A stretch of DNA of 64,000 nt from Erwinia sp. SLM-02 (GCF_037450285.1 NZ_JAQISN010000001.1:930001-994000); one strand, 5' to 3'; numbered from the stretch's first letter, positions 34,540-42,867 are shown. The notes: generated by a model not told the origin, from the sequence alone. Numbers and translations are program-made.

Positions 34540-34899
34540 ATGTTATTTGAAAAGAAAAAGGGTGTGAGTCGGTTTGTCGATAGTTTGAAAAATTCGCTGA
34601 GCGGTTTTTTTAATGCTTTGCTGACCGAGTCTTCATTCAGACAGCTTTTTGTTTTGTCTGGTGTACTGTTAGTTATCGCGTTGTGTATCGATGTAACAAA
34701 AATTGAACGGCTTTTTTTAATTGCCAGCTGCTTTCTCTTACTGGTCGTTGAGCTGATTAACACCGCGATTGAAAGCACCGTAGACCGCGTATCTCTGGAT
34801 ATACATCCATTGTCAAAACGTGCGAAAGATATCGGTGGCGCGGCACAATTAGTCACGGTGCTGATGGCCCTGACTATCTGGGCTGTTGTTTTGCTTTAG
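34540..34899 (+). CDS. dgkA: DgkA-type small membrane lipid kinase
   Basis: About 119 residues with three membrane helices as in E. coli DgkA (122): an amphipathic N-terminal helix (SLKNSLSGFFNALLTES), then FVLSGVLLVIAL, and the catalytic segment VVELINTAIESTVDRVSLD with conserved Glu and Asn, followed by AKDIGGAAQLVTVLMAL. DgkA phosphorylates diacylglycerol, and the E. coli enzyme is known to accept ceramide as well. Being directly behind the ceramide-synthase-like gene, this copy may make ceramide-1-phosphate. Start is ATG 34540 or the TTG just before it. Its end overlaps the convergent kinase-like gene by 26 bases. Confidence 0.87.
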   Translation: MLFEKKKGVSRFVDSLKNSLSGFFNALLTESSFRQLFVLSGVLLVIALCIDVTKIERLFLIASCFLLLVVELINTAIESTVDRVSLDIHPLSKRAKDIGGAAQLVTVLMALTIWAVVLL

Positions 34900-35611
34900 T
34901 CACCACCGGATATATCGCTTCCAGCGCGGTTTGCAGAACAACGTGATAGGGCGCACGGGCATCAATATTCAACACCTGCGAACCGTTGTAGTTAAGCTGG
35001 GTCATCACGGCCGCCTTGTCCCGCAGTTCATCATAATTGTGGTCAGGTTTCCGTGAGAAAGCTGTATCGGCATCAATATTCAGGCGGATAATTAACTCGG
35101 GGCGGCATCGTGCCATTTGCTGATACAGGCGTCGTTCACTTTCCGCCAGACGGGTCATCAACCAGCCGCTGACGCGCTCAATCCCGATGCCGGGGCCATC
35201 ATAATAAAAACCCGATATTTCTGCCTGCGGATAGCGATCGCCGATCACCAGCACGCCGCGCTGCGCCAGGCGCTTCGCTTTGCCTAAATTAGCCTTTCGC
35301 CATAGCGACAGCCCGTACATAATCAACGCCGCCCACAGCGGGGGCGCTTTATTACTCATGCGCTGCGTTTTTTCGGATTTTGCTGCCAGACGCCGCTCAA
35401 GCCAGACGCCAATAAACGGCAGCTTTTTAATCTTATCGCCATCTTCCCCGGAAATTAAACCTAAATATCGTCGTTCGACAGGGCACCAGGCGCTCAGATT
35501 CTTCGTTAAATCTGCGGTAAGCGTGGATTTTCCAGTGCCATCGCAACCGACTACCGCAATGAGTCCGGGAACGCAGCTGGCGGATGACAGGGTAGTTTGA
35601 CTGTTCTGCAT
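34874..35611 (-). CDS. Thymidylate-kinase-like P-loop protein, paralogue 1
   Basis: A 245-residue P-loop protein of the deoxynucleoside/thymidylate kinase fold: Walker A GCDGTGKST (22-30), an RRYLGL strand, a basic helical segment, the DRY motif in VIGDRYPQAEISGFYYDGPG, and RLNIDADTAFSRKPDH where TMK proteins bind phosphate. It is clearly related to the next two proteins but not a normal Tmk, which is encoded elsewhere and is shorter (about 213). The start codon follows directly on the stop of paralogue 2 (TAA-ATG), so the two are translationally coupled. Substrate unknown; context suggests a lipid-linked headgroup or sugar. Confidence 0.75.
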   Translation of the reverse strand: MQNSQTTLSSASCVPGLIAVVGCDGTGKSTLTADLTKNLSAWCPVERRYLGLISGEDGDKIKKLPFIGVWLERRLAAKSEKTQRMSNKAPPLWAALIMYGLSLWRKANLGKAKRLAQRGVLVIGDRYPQAEISGFYYDGPGIGIERVSGWLMTRLAESERRLYQQMARCRPELIIRLNIDADTAFSRKPDHNYDELRDKAAVMTQLNYNGSQVLNIDARAPYHVVLQTALEAIYPVVTKAKQQPR

Positions 35612-36331
35612 TTATTTCGTGCCTGAGAGGATGATTTGGATAGCTTTTAATGACCGATCGAGGATGTTGATTTCAGGTTCTCGGGCGTCTAAATCCAGAA
35701 TTGTGGCGCCGTTAAACTTCAGGTGCGGTATTGCCGCAATTTTCTCTCTCAGCGCGGAAAGCGTGTGGTCGGGCTTGCGCAGGTGCGCCGTTTGTTCATC
35801 AATATTCAACCGAATGAGCAGCAGCGGGGGATAGGAGGCCATCCACTGATAGAGCCGCTGCTCGCTTCGTTTCAGCATCCGCACCCAGCCATTTCCGCCC
35901 GACGATTTGGCTAACTGCGGACCATCAACGCGAAACCCCGGAATTTCCGCCTGCGGGTAGCGGTCGGTAATCAGCAATATTCCTTTTTTGCTTTTCATCA
36001 ACATGCGCCGAAATTTATATGCCCGCCAGCAGGAGAGCAGATAAATCACCAGAGCGGCGAGATTACCGGGAGGAACCGACGGACGTTGATGAACCTGTTC
36101 AGAACGGGAGATTAAAAACCGACTCATATAAGAGCCTATTACGGGAAGGGAGCCCAGCCATTTCCCAATAAATCCGGAAGACTGACCCAGATAAATAAGC
36201 TCGGTAGAACACTCTGAGGAAAAATGTCTGGCAAGATGAGTGGCTAACGTGGATTTTCCTGCCCCGTCGCAACCCGTTATGGCAATTACCCGCGCGGAAG
36301 ACCGGCGGGAAATAGGTACTATGACATTCAC
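35612..36331 (-). CDS. Thymidylate-kinase-like P-loop protein, paralogue 2
   Basis: The 239 residues have Walker A GCDGAGKST (20-28), IYLGQSSGF, ITDRYPQAEIPGFRVDGP and RLNIDEQTAHLRKPDH, all at positions matching paralogue 1. The middle lid region (PVIGSYMSRFLISRSEQVHQR) differs most. It is the first gene of a two-gene minus operon, divergent from paralogue 3 across a 142-base gap. A strongly basic character in the central helices could favour an anionic or membrane-associated substrate. Function unknown. Confidence 0.75.
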   Translation of the reverse strand: MNVIVPISRRSSARVIAITGCDGAGKSTLATHLARHFSSECSTELIYLGQSSGFIGKWLGSLPVIGSYMSRFLISRSEQVHQRPSVPPGNLAALVIYLLSCWRAYKFRRMLMKSKKGILLITDRYPQAEIPGFRVDGPQLAKSSGGNGWVRMLKRSEQRLYQWMASYPPLLLIRLNIDEQTAHLRKPDHTLSALREKIAAIPHLKFNGATILDLDAREPEINILDRSLKAIQIILSGTK

Positions 36332-36473
36332 ATTAACAGCCCTGTTTTAAAAATGCTTTCCACGATATCTGGTGCGGTAATAGATTCTCAGTGCGTAAGA
36401 ATAACAAGCACTATTGGCGACGATCTTCTTCTAAAATGCTATACCCTGATGAATTTACTGAAAGGGATATTCC

Positions 36474-37184
36474 ATGAGGGAAACGAGTAATCCGCCAGTC
36501 ATTGCTGTTATAGGGTGCGATGGTTCCGGTAAGTCAACGGTGTGCGAACATTTAATTGAGTTCCTCAGCCAGTATGGCCCCGCAGCACGCGTGCATTTAG
36601 GAAAGCAGGCGGGTAACGTTGAGCGCCAGTTGGTTAAAATTCCTGTATTGGGTAAAAAGTTAGGTAAAAAGATCGATAAAGAAAAACGCGTGGCGGCTAA
36701 ATCACAGGTTGGCCTGCTTCCCGCCCTGGTGATTATGTCTTTTGTACTGCGTCGACTGCTTCGTTTTCGTCGAATGCTGAAAATTCGAGAGCGCGGTTTC
36801 ATTATTTTAGCCGACCGATTTCCGCAGACTCAAATCCCCGGTGCCTATGATGGTCCGGCATTGCCCGAAAATAATCCCAACAGGCCTTTTATCTCCTGGC
36901 TGGCGTCCCGGGAGCATCAGGCCTTTCGCTGGATGGCCGGCCATCAGCCCGATCTGGTGTTAAAGCTGCACGTTGACGTGGAGGTCGCTTTCGCCCGTAA
37001 ACCCGACCACCGTCGGGAAGCGCTGGCAAAGAAGGTGGCGATAACCGCAAGGCTGGTATTCCCGGGGTCTCAGGTGGTGGATATTGACGTTAACCAGCCC
37101 CTTACTGAAGTTCTGTCGAAGGCCGAACGCGCGGTAGCCGACCTGATGCATTCGCGAGGCTACCCTGTGGTTCCCGCCGTTTAG
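36474..37184 (+). CDS. Thymidylate-kinase-like P-loop protein, paralogue 3
   Basis: The 236 residues have Walker A GCDGSGKST (14-22), VHLGKQAGNVERQLVKIPVLGKK, LADRFPQTQIPGAYDGP and KLHVDVEVAFARKPDHRREAL. It is the most diverged of the three (DRF instead of DRY; PQTQ instead of PQAE). It is transcribed opposite to its paralogues and its stop overlaps the stop of the LptG-like gene by four bases. Three different copies in 2.3 kb suggest sequential phosphorylations or hetero-oligomers rather than redundancy. Confidence 0.75.
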   Translation: MRETSNPPVIAVIGCDGSGKSTVCEHLIEFLSQYGPAARVHLGKQAGNVERQLVKIPVLGKKLGKKIDKEKRVAAKSQVGLLPALVIMSFVLRRLLRFRRMLKIRERGFIILADRFPQTQIPGAYDGPALPENNPNRPFISWLASREHQAFRWMAGHQPDLVLKLHVDVEVAFARKPDHRREALAKKVAITARLVFPGSQVVDIDVNQPLTEVLSKAERAVADLMHSRGYPVVPAV

Positions 37185-38266
37185 GCATGGGTGTTTTTAT
37201 CAAACTGAAAGACTAAAACCAGCGCGAGGGCAAGCAATAGCAGCGGCGGCAGCAGGGCGACTAACGGGGCATTTAACGCGAACAGCAGCCCCAGATTGAC
37301 AATAATCTGATAACTGACGTAGGTCAGTAAGCCAACAATAGCGCCTGTCGCTAGGCGGCTGCCCAAACCCGGAGCCCGCGGCTGGCTGAAGGTAAAAGGC
37401 ACGGCGAGCAAAATCATGGCCAGTATCAGCACCGGACGCCCCATTTTTTGCCACAGGGCAATACTGAATTCCAGCTCGGGCTGATCGGTTGCGCGCAGGT
37501 AACTAATGTAATGATTAAGCTGCGTGATGGAAAAACTATCGCTGGGCAGCATCAGTTCCTTAAGGCTGGTGTGATTAAATATCGACTTCCAGGACATGCT
37601 GTCCAGCAGTTGCGTGCTTTCTTTTCCATTTAACCAGCTTTTTCGGTTAACACCATATAAGGTCCATATAGGGCCGTCGACAACGGTAGCCGTCCTCGCA
37701 TATATGTAATAGTCCAGGGTTAAATCACGGTGATAGCGAAATATTTCAATGCCGACGGGGCGATTATATTCATCCAGCGTTTTGATGGTAACGAATTCAT
37801 TATTTCTTCTCGCCCACAGCGCATTCGCGGAGCCGGATGGATTATCGCCCCGGGCTTGGGCAATATCTTTCAACTGTAACGCCCGCTGTTGAAGCGGGGA
37901 GGCAACCCATTCATCCATGCCGCATAGCGCCACGACAAAAATCAGACCGGCGCACAGTGTTACCATCCCGATCCTGACAACCGATACGCCTGACACGCGC
38001 ATCGCGGTCAGCTCAAGACTTTTCGAAAGCTGGCCCAGTCCGACGATCCCACCCAGAAGCGCGATAAACGGGCCAAGATCGACCAGGCAGCGCGGTAACT
38101 TCAGCAATACCACCATCAGTGCCTGGGTCCAGCGATAGCCTCCAGAACTGACGTCGTCCAGTTCATTGATAAAGTCAAAGGTCGAAAAAAGCGGGATAAG
38201 CAAAGCGGCGGCGGCGGCAAAACCGATAAATATATTTTTTATCAGATAGCGGCTGTAAATCTTCAC
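37181..38266 (-). CDS. LptG-like permease, accessory copy
   Basis: Starting from GTG 38266 the 361 residues match the YjgP/YjgQ (LptF/LptG) family: N-terminal IYSRYLIKNIFIGF, helices 2-3 with PRCLVDLGPFIALLGGIVGLGQLSKSLELTAMRVSGVS, a periplasmic beta-jellyroll section and three C-terminal helices containing LILAMILLAVPFTFSQPRAPGLGSRLATG. The GTG overlaps the TGA of the LptF-like gene (GTGA), so they are coupled. Canonical lptFG lies beside pepA in Enterobacterales; no pepA is here, so this is a second set. LptFG extract lipopolysaccharide from the inner membrane; this pair may extract sphingolipid. Confidence 0.82.
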   Translation of the reverse strand: MKIYSRYLIKNIFIGFAAAAALLIPLFSTFDFINELDDVSSGGYRWTQALMVVLLKLPRCLVDLGPFIALLGGIVGLGQLSKSLELTAMRVSGVSVVRIGMVTLCAGLIFVVALCGMDEWVASPLQQRALQLKDIAQARGDNPSGSANALWARRNNEFVTIKTLDEYNRPVGIEIFRYHRDLTLDYYIYARTATVVDGPIWTLYGVNRKSWLNGKESTQLLDSMSWKSIFNHTSLKELMLPSDSFSITQLNHYISYLRATDQPELEFSIALWQKMGRPVLILAMILLAVPFTFSQPRAPGLGSRLATGAIVGLLTYVSYQIIVNLGLLFALNAPLVALLPPLLLLALALVLVFQFDKNTHA

Positions 38267-39333
38267 CGGCGAAATTTCTGCAGCAGCGATGCCGGTTGGG
38301 CAATGAGTGCGATAAACACCAGCAGCATCATCAGGGGAACCGTCCACACGCCAGGAAAGATCGGGATAATTTCGCCGGCAACCAGTGAGCGACTGATATT
38401 ACCCGCATAGAAAATCAGCACGAATAGCACGGCTAACGGTAACAGCGTCGCAAACCGTCCCTGTCGGGGGCGCGTGCGGCTTAACGGAATGGCCAACAGG
38501 GCCATCAATATCGCACTGATCCCCCGGCTTTCCCGCCACTGAAGTTCGGCCTTATCGGCAGGATCCGGGGAGAGGGAGAGTTCTGCCATCGATGCGGATT
38601 TACTTTTCAGCTCCGTGCTTTGCTTGATTGGTTTAGGGTGGAGGTTGAAACTGTTATAGCTCTGGGCATGATCCTCTGTCCCCTTATGGTCAAGCTGATA
38701 GGCCGTTCCCGCGTGGAGGATCACCGCCGGTGAAGCTGCCGCCGGGTTGGTCACCTGAATCGAGTGTGCCCGGAATAAAAACGTATTACTGCCGGTGGCG
38801 CTGTAGATCACGACATCTGAAAGACGTTGACTGTGGCGATCGATTTTATCGCTCAGTATCATTCTGCCGCTGTTATTAAGATTAAATTTCTTTGCCTGTA
38901 AATGGCTGACATCTAATTCAGACTGCGACTGCTGTTTGAGCTGAAAAATCTGCGCATAGGCCCAGGGTCGGGCATACATAGAGAGCAGGGTCACGAGAAT
39001 GCCTAACGGAATAGCAAGATACATTATCGCCTTATAGACCCGCACAGGGCTGATACCGGATGCCAGCGCTGCGGTGATTTCAGAATCGTTATAAAGCTGA
39101 CCCAGGGCGACCGCCACGGAAACATAAAGCCCGACGGGAAGCAGCATTTCCAGCGCGATGAGGATCTTATAAAAAACAATTGCCATCACCGATTGCAGCG
39201 CCAGCGTGCCGTTGGCGGCATCGGTCAGATAGCGTTGGGTGGAATAACTGGCGAAGATAAAAATAAGGAAACCGATAATGGTCATTACCAGGCGGCGAGT
39301 TTCAACCATGATGTAGCGTTCGATCAAAAACAT
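38263..39333 (-). CDS. LptF-like permease, accessory copy
   Basis: The 356 residues follow LptF: IERYIMVETRRLVMTIIGFLIFIFASY, the cytoplasmic coupling region VAVALGQLYNDSEITAALASGISPVRVYKA that contacts the LptB ATPase, a periplasmic jellyroll domain of about 160 residues, and helices with ESRGISAILMALLAIPLSRTRPRQGRFATLLP. No LptB-, LptC- or LptA-like gene accompanies it, so it would have to use the housekeeping ATPase and bridge, or another ATPase. It is upstream partner of the LptG-like gene and points away from the flavodoxin-like remnant. Bases 39334-39475 hold its promoter region and nothing else obvious. Confidence 0.83.
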   Translation of the reverse strand: MFLIERYIMVETRRLVMTIIGFLIFIFASYSTQRYLTDAANGTLALQSVMAIVFYKILIALEMLLPVGLYVSVAVALGQLYNDSEITAALASGISPVRVYKAIMYLAIPLGILVTLLSMYARPWAYAQIFQLKQQSQSELDVSHLQAKKFNLNNSGRMILSDKIDRHSQRLSDVVIYSATGSNTFLFRAHSIQVTNPAAASPAVILHAGTAYQLDHKGTEDHAQSYNSFNLHPKPIKQSTELKSKSASMAELSLSPDPADKAELQWRESRGISAILMALLAIPLSRTRPRQGRFATLLPLAVLFVLIFYAGNISRSLVAGEIIPIFPGVWTVPLMMLLVFIALIAQPASLLQKFRR

Positions 39334-39475
39334 AAATATGAAAACCCTACATCAGTATTAAACACGTTTGCCTGAATATCTCCCCAGACTATTAGTTCAG
39401 TTGCGTTACCGTCTTGCAGATCCGTGCTATCGGCTGCGTATCTCTCCTGGAGCAGTTTGTGCTGTTTAACTCAGC

Positions 39476-39997
39476 GTGGCACAAGGCGTCACGGCCGCGG
39501 GCAGCGGCAATACCGTTGAAATGGCCGATCTGTTTGCCGAGAATTTCGATCCGCGTTTTGCCGCACCGGACCTGGCATTTTTCCGCAATCAGTCGCCGCA
39601 GCTGGCGGAAATTGTTGCGGAACAGCAACGCATTGACCGTGCTGATGCGCTGGTGCTGGTCTATCCCATCTACTGGTGGTCATTCCCCGGCATGCTGAAA
39701 GGCTGGATCGATCGCGTGTTTACCAACGGCTGGGCCTACGACGAAGCAGAAGACGGCGGGCTGATAAAAAAGCAGCAAAATCTGCAGGTTCACCTGATTG
39801 GCATTGGTGCCGCTGACAAAGGGACGTATTCCCGTCGTGGCTATGATGAGGCGATGAAAACGCAGATAGATCGCGGAATATTTGATTTTGTTGGCGCAAA
39901 GGTGGTTACATCTGAGTTATTGCTGACGCCAAACGGCCAGTTCCCTGAATCTCATCTGGAAATTGCGCGAAAGATTGGCAATAAAATCGTCGGATAA
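39476..39997 (+). pseudogene. N-terminally truncated NAD(P)H-dependent flavin oxidoreductase
   Basis: The frame encodes a Flavodoxin_2-type quinone reductase from the first helix onward (TVEMADLFAENFDP, LVLVYPIYWWSFPGMLKGWIDRVFTNGWAY, IGIGAADKGTY). The first strand and flavin-phosphate loop (usually about 20 residues, LIVxAHPxPxS) are missing: an in-frame TAA lies at 39467-39469, three codons before the only candidate start, a GTG without ribosome-binding site. It may be inactive, or a short form starting elsewhere. It adjoins a TetR gene that probably once controlled it, at the right edge of the ceramide region. Confidence 0.65.
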
Positions 39998-40137
39998 CAC
40001 CACGCCAGCCCGCGTTATTTTCACCTTTTCCCTTGCAGGATTGATACAACGAGGATCAACAGCATGCCCCGCATTCTGAACGAGCAGCACGGCGCCACTG
40101 GCAGCCATACCCCGTTCCTTCTCAGGGTACGGATCCT

Positions 40138-40719
40138 GTGACCGCCCGGCGTCGCTTATCGAAAGAAGAGCGCTTTGCTCAGCTAATCGCGGTTGCGTGG
40201 CAGCTGATTGCCAGTGAAGGAACCGATGCGCTGACGATGGGCCATCTCGCCGACGCGGCAGGCATTACTAAACCTACCGTGTACGAGCATTTTGGCTCCC
40301 GCCAGGGACTGCTGGCCGCGCTGTATCAGGATTTCGAATCGCGCCAGAATAAGGTGATCGATGATGCCGTTGCCGCTGCGGAACCGGTTCTGAATGAAAA
40401 GGCCCGTATTATTGCCGCCAGCTATGTGAACTGCGTGCTGACGGAAGGGCGGGAAATTCCGGATGTGCTGGCTGCGTTAAGCGGCTCGCCGGAGCTGGCA
40501 GAGCTGAGGAAACAGTGTCAGAAAAGCTACCTGAAAAAATGTCGCGGGATACTGGGCATGTTTAGCGGCCCACGCGGACTGTCGGATGCGGCACTGTGGG
40601 CGATGCTGGGTGCGGCAGACAGTCTGTCGGCGATGGCGGTCAGCGGGGAGATCCAGCAACAGCAGGCGGTTGATGAACTGTATCAGGTGATCGTGGCAAT
40701 GGTGGAACGCAGCCGCTAG
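40138..40719 (+). CDS. TetR-family transcriptional regulator
   Basis: The 193 residues begin with a TetR N-terminal domain (EERFAQLIAVAWQLIASEGTDALTMGHLADAAGITKPTVYEHFGSRQGLLAALY) and continue with an all-helical ligand domain. The GTG start lies in the overlap GTGA with the end of a 25-codon ATG frame (40064-40141), which may only be chance. It is 140 bases after the truncated oxidoreductase gene, its likely former target. Ligand unknown. Confidence 0.82.
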   Translation: MTARRRLSKEERFAQLIAVAWQLIASEGTDALTMGHLADAAGITKPTVYEHFGSRQGLLAALYQDFESRQNKVIDDAVAAAEPVLNEKARIIAASYVNCVLTEGREIPDVLAALSGSPELAELRKQCQKSYLKKCRGILGMFSGPRGLSDAALWAMLGAADSLSAMAVSGEIQQQQAVDELYQVIVAMVERSR

Positions 40720-40731
40720 TGCGGCTGTCGT

Positions 40732-41415
40732 TTATAAAGACGCCATCACGTCGTTGCGTAACTTACTGATGTGATTGCGGATGGAGGCCAGGCTTTTCTC
40801 CCGGTCGCCTTCGCGCATCGCGGTCAGCAGATCCAGATGCTCGGTGTGATTCTCGCTCTGGCGGTGCAGCGGGCTGTGCAGGCGGAACAGGCGGACGTTA
40901 ACCCGCAGCCCCTTCAGCACTCCGGCCAGCACCACGTTGCCGCTGGCTTCCGCAATGGTGTTGTGCAGCTTCTCGTCATAGCGCCAGAAAAGATGCTCTT
41001 CGTCACTTTTCATCAGTTCGTGCAGCTCGGCGATCAGCGCATCAAGGGTAGGCGTGCCGATTTTATCCAGCGCTTTACCTACCGCCTCCACTTCCAGCAG
41101 CTCGCGCAGCGCCATGGTGTCCAGGTACTCTTTAATGTCCACCGAGCGAACGGTGTAAGAGCGTGCGCCGCGGCGCTCCAGCAGGTTTTCACCGGCCAGC
41201 CTGACCAGCGCTTCGCGCATTGGCGTGCGTGAAACCTGCAGCTCGTCGGCCAGGCGCGACTCCGACATTTCGCTGCTGCCCGGAATTTTGCGCTCAAGAA
41301 TTAACTCTTTCAGTAATACATAGACCTGCTCAGACAGGCTGGCCGATTTCATATACAACGGTTTTGACGCCATAATTGCCGCCAGCGTATGGTCCTGATA
41401 GTCAGTCATCTTCAC
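40732..41415 (-). CDS. GntR/FadR-type (FCD) transcriptional regulator
   Basis: The 227-residue protein has an N-terminal winged helix (SLSEQVYVLLKELILERKIPG, MSESRLADELQVSRTPMREALVRLAGENLLE) and a C-terminal FCD domain with the metal-binding His set (YDEKLHNTIAEASGN; SENHTEHLDLL; IRNHISKL). FCD regulators respond to carboxylates and usually repress neighbouring catabolic operons. It ends the minus-strand arm of the locus, 39 bases after the hydantoinase gene. The GTATAC palindrome cluster between the two arms is the likely operator. Confidence 0.85.
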   Translation of the reverse strand: MKMTDYQDHTLAAIMASKPLYMKSASLSEQVYVLLKELILERKIPGSSEMSESRLADELQVSRTPMREALVRLAGENLLERRGARSYTVRSVDIKEYLDTMALRELLEVEAVGKALDKIGTPTLDALIAELHELMKSDEEHLFWRYDEKLHNTIAEASGNVVLAGVLKGLRVNVRLFRLHSPLHRQSENHTEHLDLLTAMREGDREKSLASIRNHISKLRNDVMASL

Positions 41416-41454
41416 GCAGTTTCCAGTAGTTAATTCCGCCGCTAGTTTACCGAA

Positions 41455-42867
41455 TTATCGTTCCGATGGGAAAGGGACCGCACAGGCGAGAAAACGCCCG
41501 TTGCCCGCCGCGCCGCTGAACTGATTATCACCCCAGACCGCCACGCCGTGCGACAGCGTAACGGCAGGCCAGGCCTGAACCTCCTTGCCTTCATACGGCG
41601 TATGGTCGGCGTTGGTGTGCAGCATGGCGCTGCGGATGGTTCTGCTGCTTTGCGTATCCCAGATAATCAGATCGGCATCGGACCCGGGGGCGAGCGTGCC
41701 TTTTTGCGGATAGAGGCCGTACAGCTTCGCCGGAGCGGTGGCAGTCAAATCGACAAAGCGCTGGGCCGACAGTCGATTTTTCAGCACGCCCTCGCTCATC
41801 AACAGCGGCAGGCGCGTTTCCAGCCCGGCAATGCCGTTCGGCACTAAATCGAAAGAGGCATCCTCACCGTGCAGCTTTTTGCCGGTGGCATCGTTATTAA
41901 ACGGGCAGTGATCCGAAGAGAAAATCGTAAACGTGCCGTTGGCCAGCGCCGTCCATACCGCGTTCTGGCTGTCCGTGTCGCGCGGCGGCGGGCTGCAAAT
42001 GCATTTCGCACCGTGGAAGCTGTCATCAATACCGAGGTCTTCCGCCGTCAGTAACAGATACTGCGGGCAGGTTTCCGAGAAAATGTGCATGCCCTGGCCG
42101 CGCGCCCAGTAGATTTGCTCAATTGCTGCCCGGCTGGAGACGTGCACCAGCAGGATCGGCACATCGACCAGTTCGGCCAGCGAAATGGCGCGGTGGGTCG
42201 CCTCCCGCTCACCGATCGGCGAGTGGGCGAGGGCATGATAGCGCGGCGCGGTTTTGCCCTGCTTTTTCAGCCGGCTGGTCAGCCAGTTAATGCAGTCATC
42301 GTTCTCCGCGTGGATCATCGAAATCGCGCCCAATTCGCGGGCGGCGTCCAGCACATCCAGAATATGGTGATCCGACAGCTTCAGCGCCTCATAGGTCATG
42401 TAGATTTTAAACGAGGTGTAGCCCTGGGCGATCATCGCCGGCAGCTCGGCAATCACCGCCGGGCTGGCGTCGGTAATAATCAGATGGAAAGCGTAATCAA
42501 TGCAGGCTTTGCCTTCGGCGCGCCGATGGTAGTCGTCAACGGCATCCTGCAGGCTCTGGCCCTTAAACTGCATCGCAAACGGGATCACCGTGGTGGTGCC
42601 CCCGCAGGCCGCCGATCGCGTGCCGCTGGTAAAATCGTCGGCACCGACGGAGCCATCGGTGGAGGGCTGATCGAGATGGCAGTGCGCATCCACGCCGCCC
42701 GGCGTCACCATCCGGCCGGCGGCATCAATCACCTGGCCAGCGTCTGCGGCATCCAGCCCGGCGGCAATCATACTGATTTTGCCGTCGCGGATGCCGATAT
42801 CGCCGCGATAGCGGTCGGAGGCGGTAATGATATCGGCATTTTTCACAATCAGGTCGAACGTGCTCAT
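41455..42867 (-). CDS. Dihydropyrimidinase/D-hydantoinase-like cyclic amidohydrolase
   Basis: The 470 residues show a metal-dependent amidohydrolase with all ligands: DAHCHLDQP, the carboxylated Lys in TSFKIYMTYEAL, SMIHAEND, LLVHVSS and FSSDHCPFN. The gate region CSPPPRDTDSQ is typical of hydantoinase/dihydropyrimidinase. It opens cyclic ureides such as hydantoins to N-carbamoyl amino acids. No carbamoylase of the usual kind is present, but an M20 deacylase in the divergent operon could fill that place. Its ATG overlaps the permease stop (ATGA). Confidence 0.85.
   Translation of the reverse strand: MSTFDLIVKNADIITASDRYRGDIGIRDGKISMIAAGLDAADAGQVIDAAGRMVTPGGVDAHCHLDQPSTDGSVGADDFTSGTRSAACGGTTTVIPFAMQFKGQSLQDAVDDYHRRAEGKACIDYAFHLIITDASPAVIAELPAMIAQGYTSFKIYMTYEALKLSDHHILDVLDAARELGAISMIHAENDDCINWLTSRLKKQGKTAPRYHALAHSPIGEREATHRAISLAELVDVPILLVHVSSRAAIEQIYWARGQGMHIFSETCPQYLLLTAEDLGIDDSFHGAKCICSPPPRDTDSQNAVWTALANGTFTIFSSDHCPFNNDATGKKLHGEDASFDLVPNGIAGLETRLPLLMSEGVLKNRLSAQRFVDLTATAPAKLYGLYPQKGTLAPGSDADLIIWDTQSSRTIRSAMLHTNADHTPYEGKEVQAWPAVTLSHGVAVWGDNQFSGAAGNGRFLACAVPFPSER

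Noticed and set aside
35612..37184. Reading the P-loop trio as true thymidylate kinases
   Set aside because: They are longer than Tmk, carry PQAE/PQTQ and RKPDH motifs not typical of Tmk, and three copies together make a nucleotide role unlikely.
40064..40141. 25-codon leader peptide before the TetR gene
   Set aside because: The overlap with the GTG start is suggestive, but the ribosome-binding site is distant and the peptide has no attenuator-like composition.
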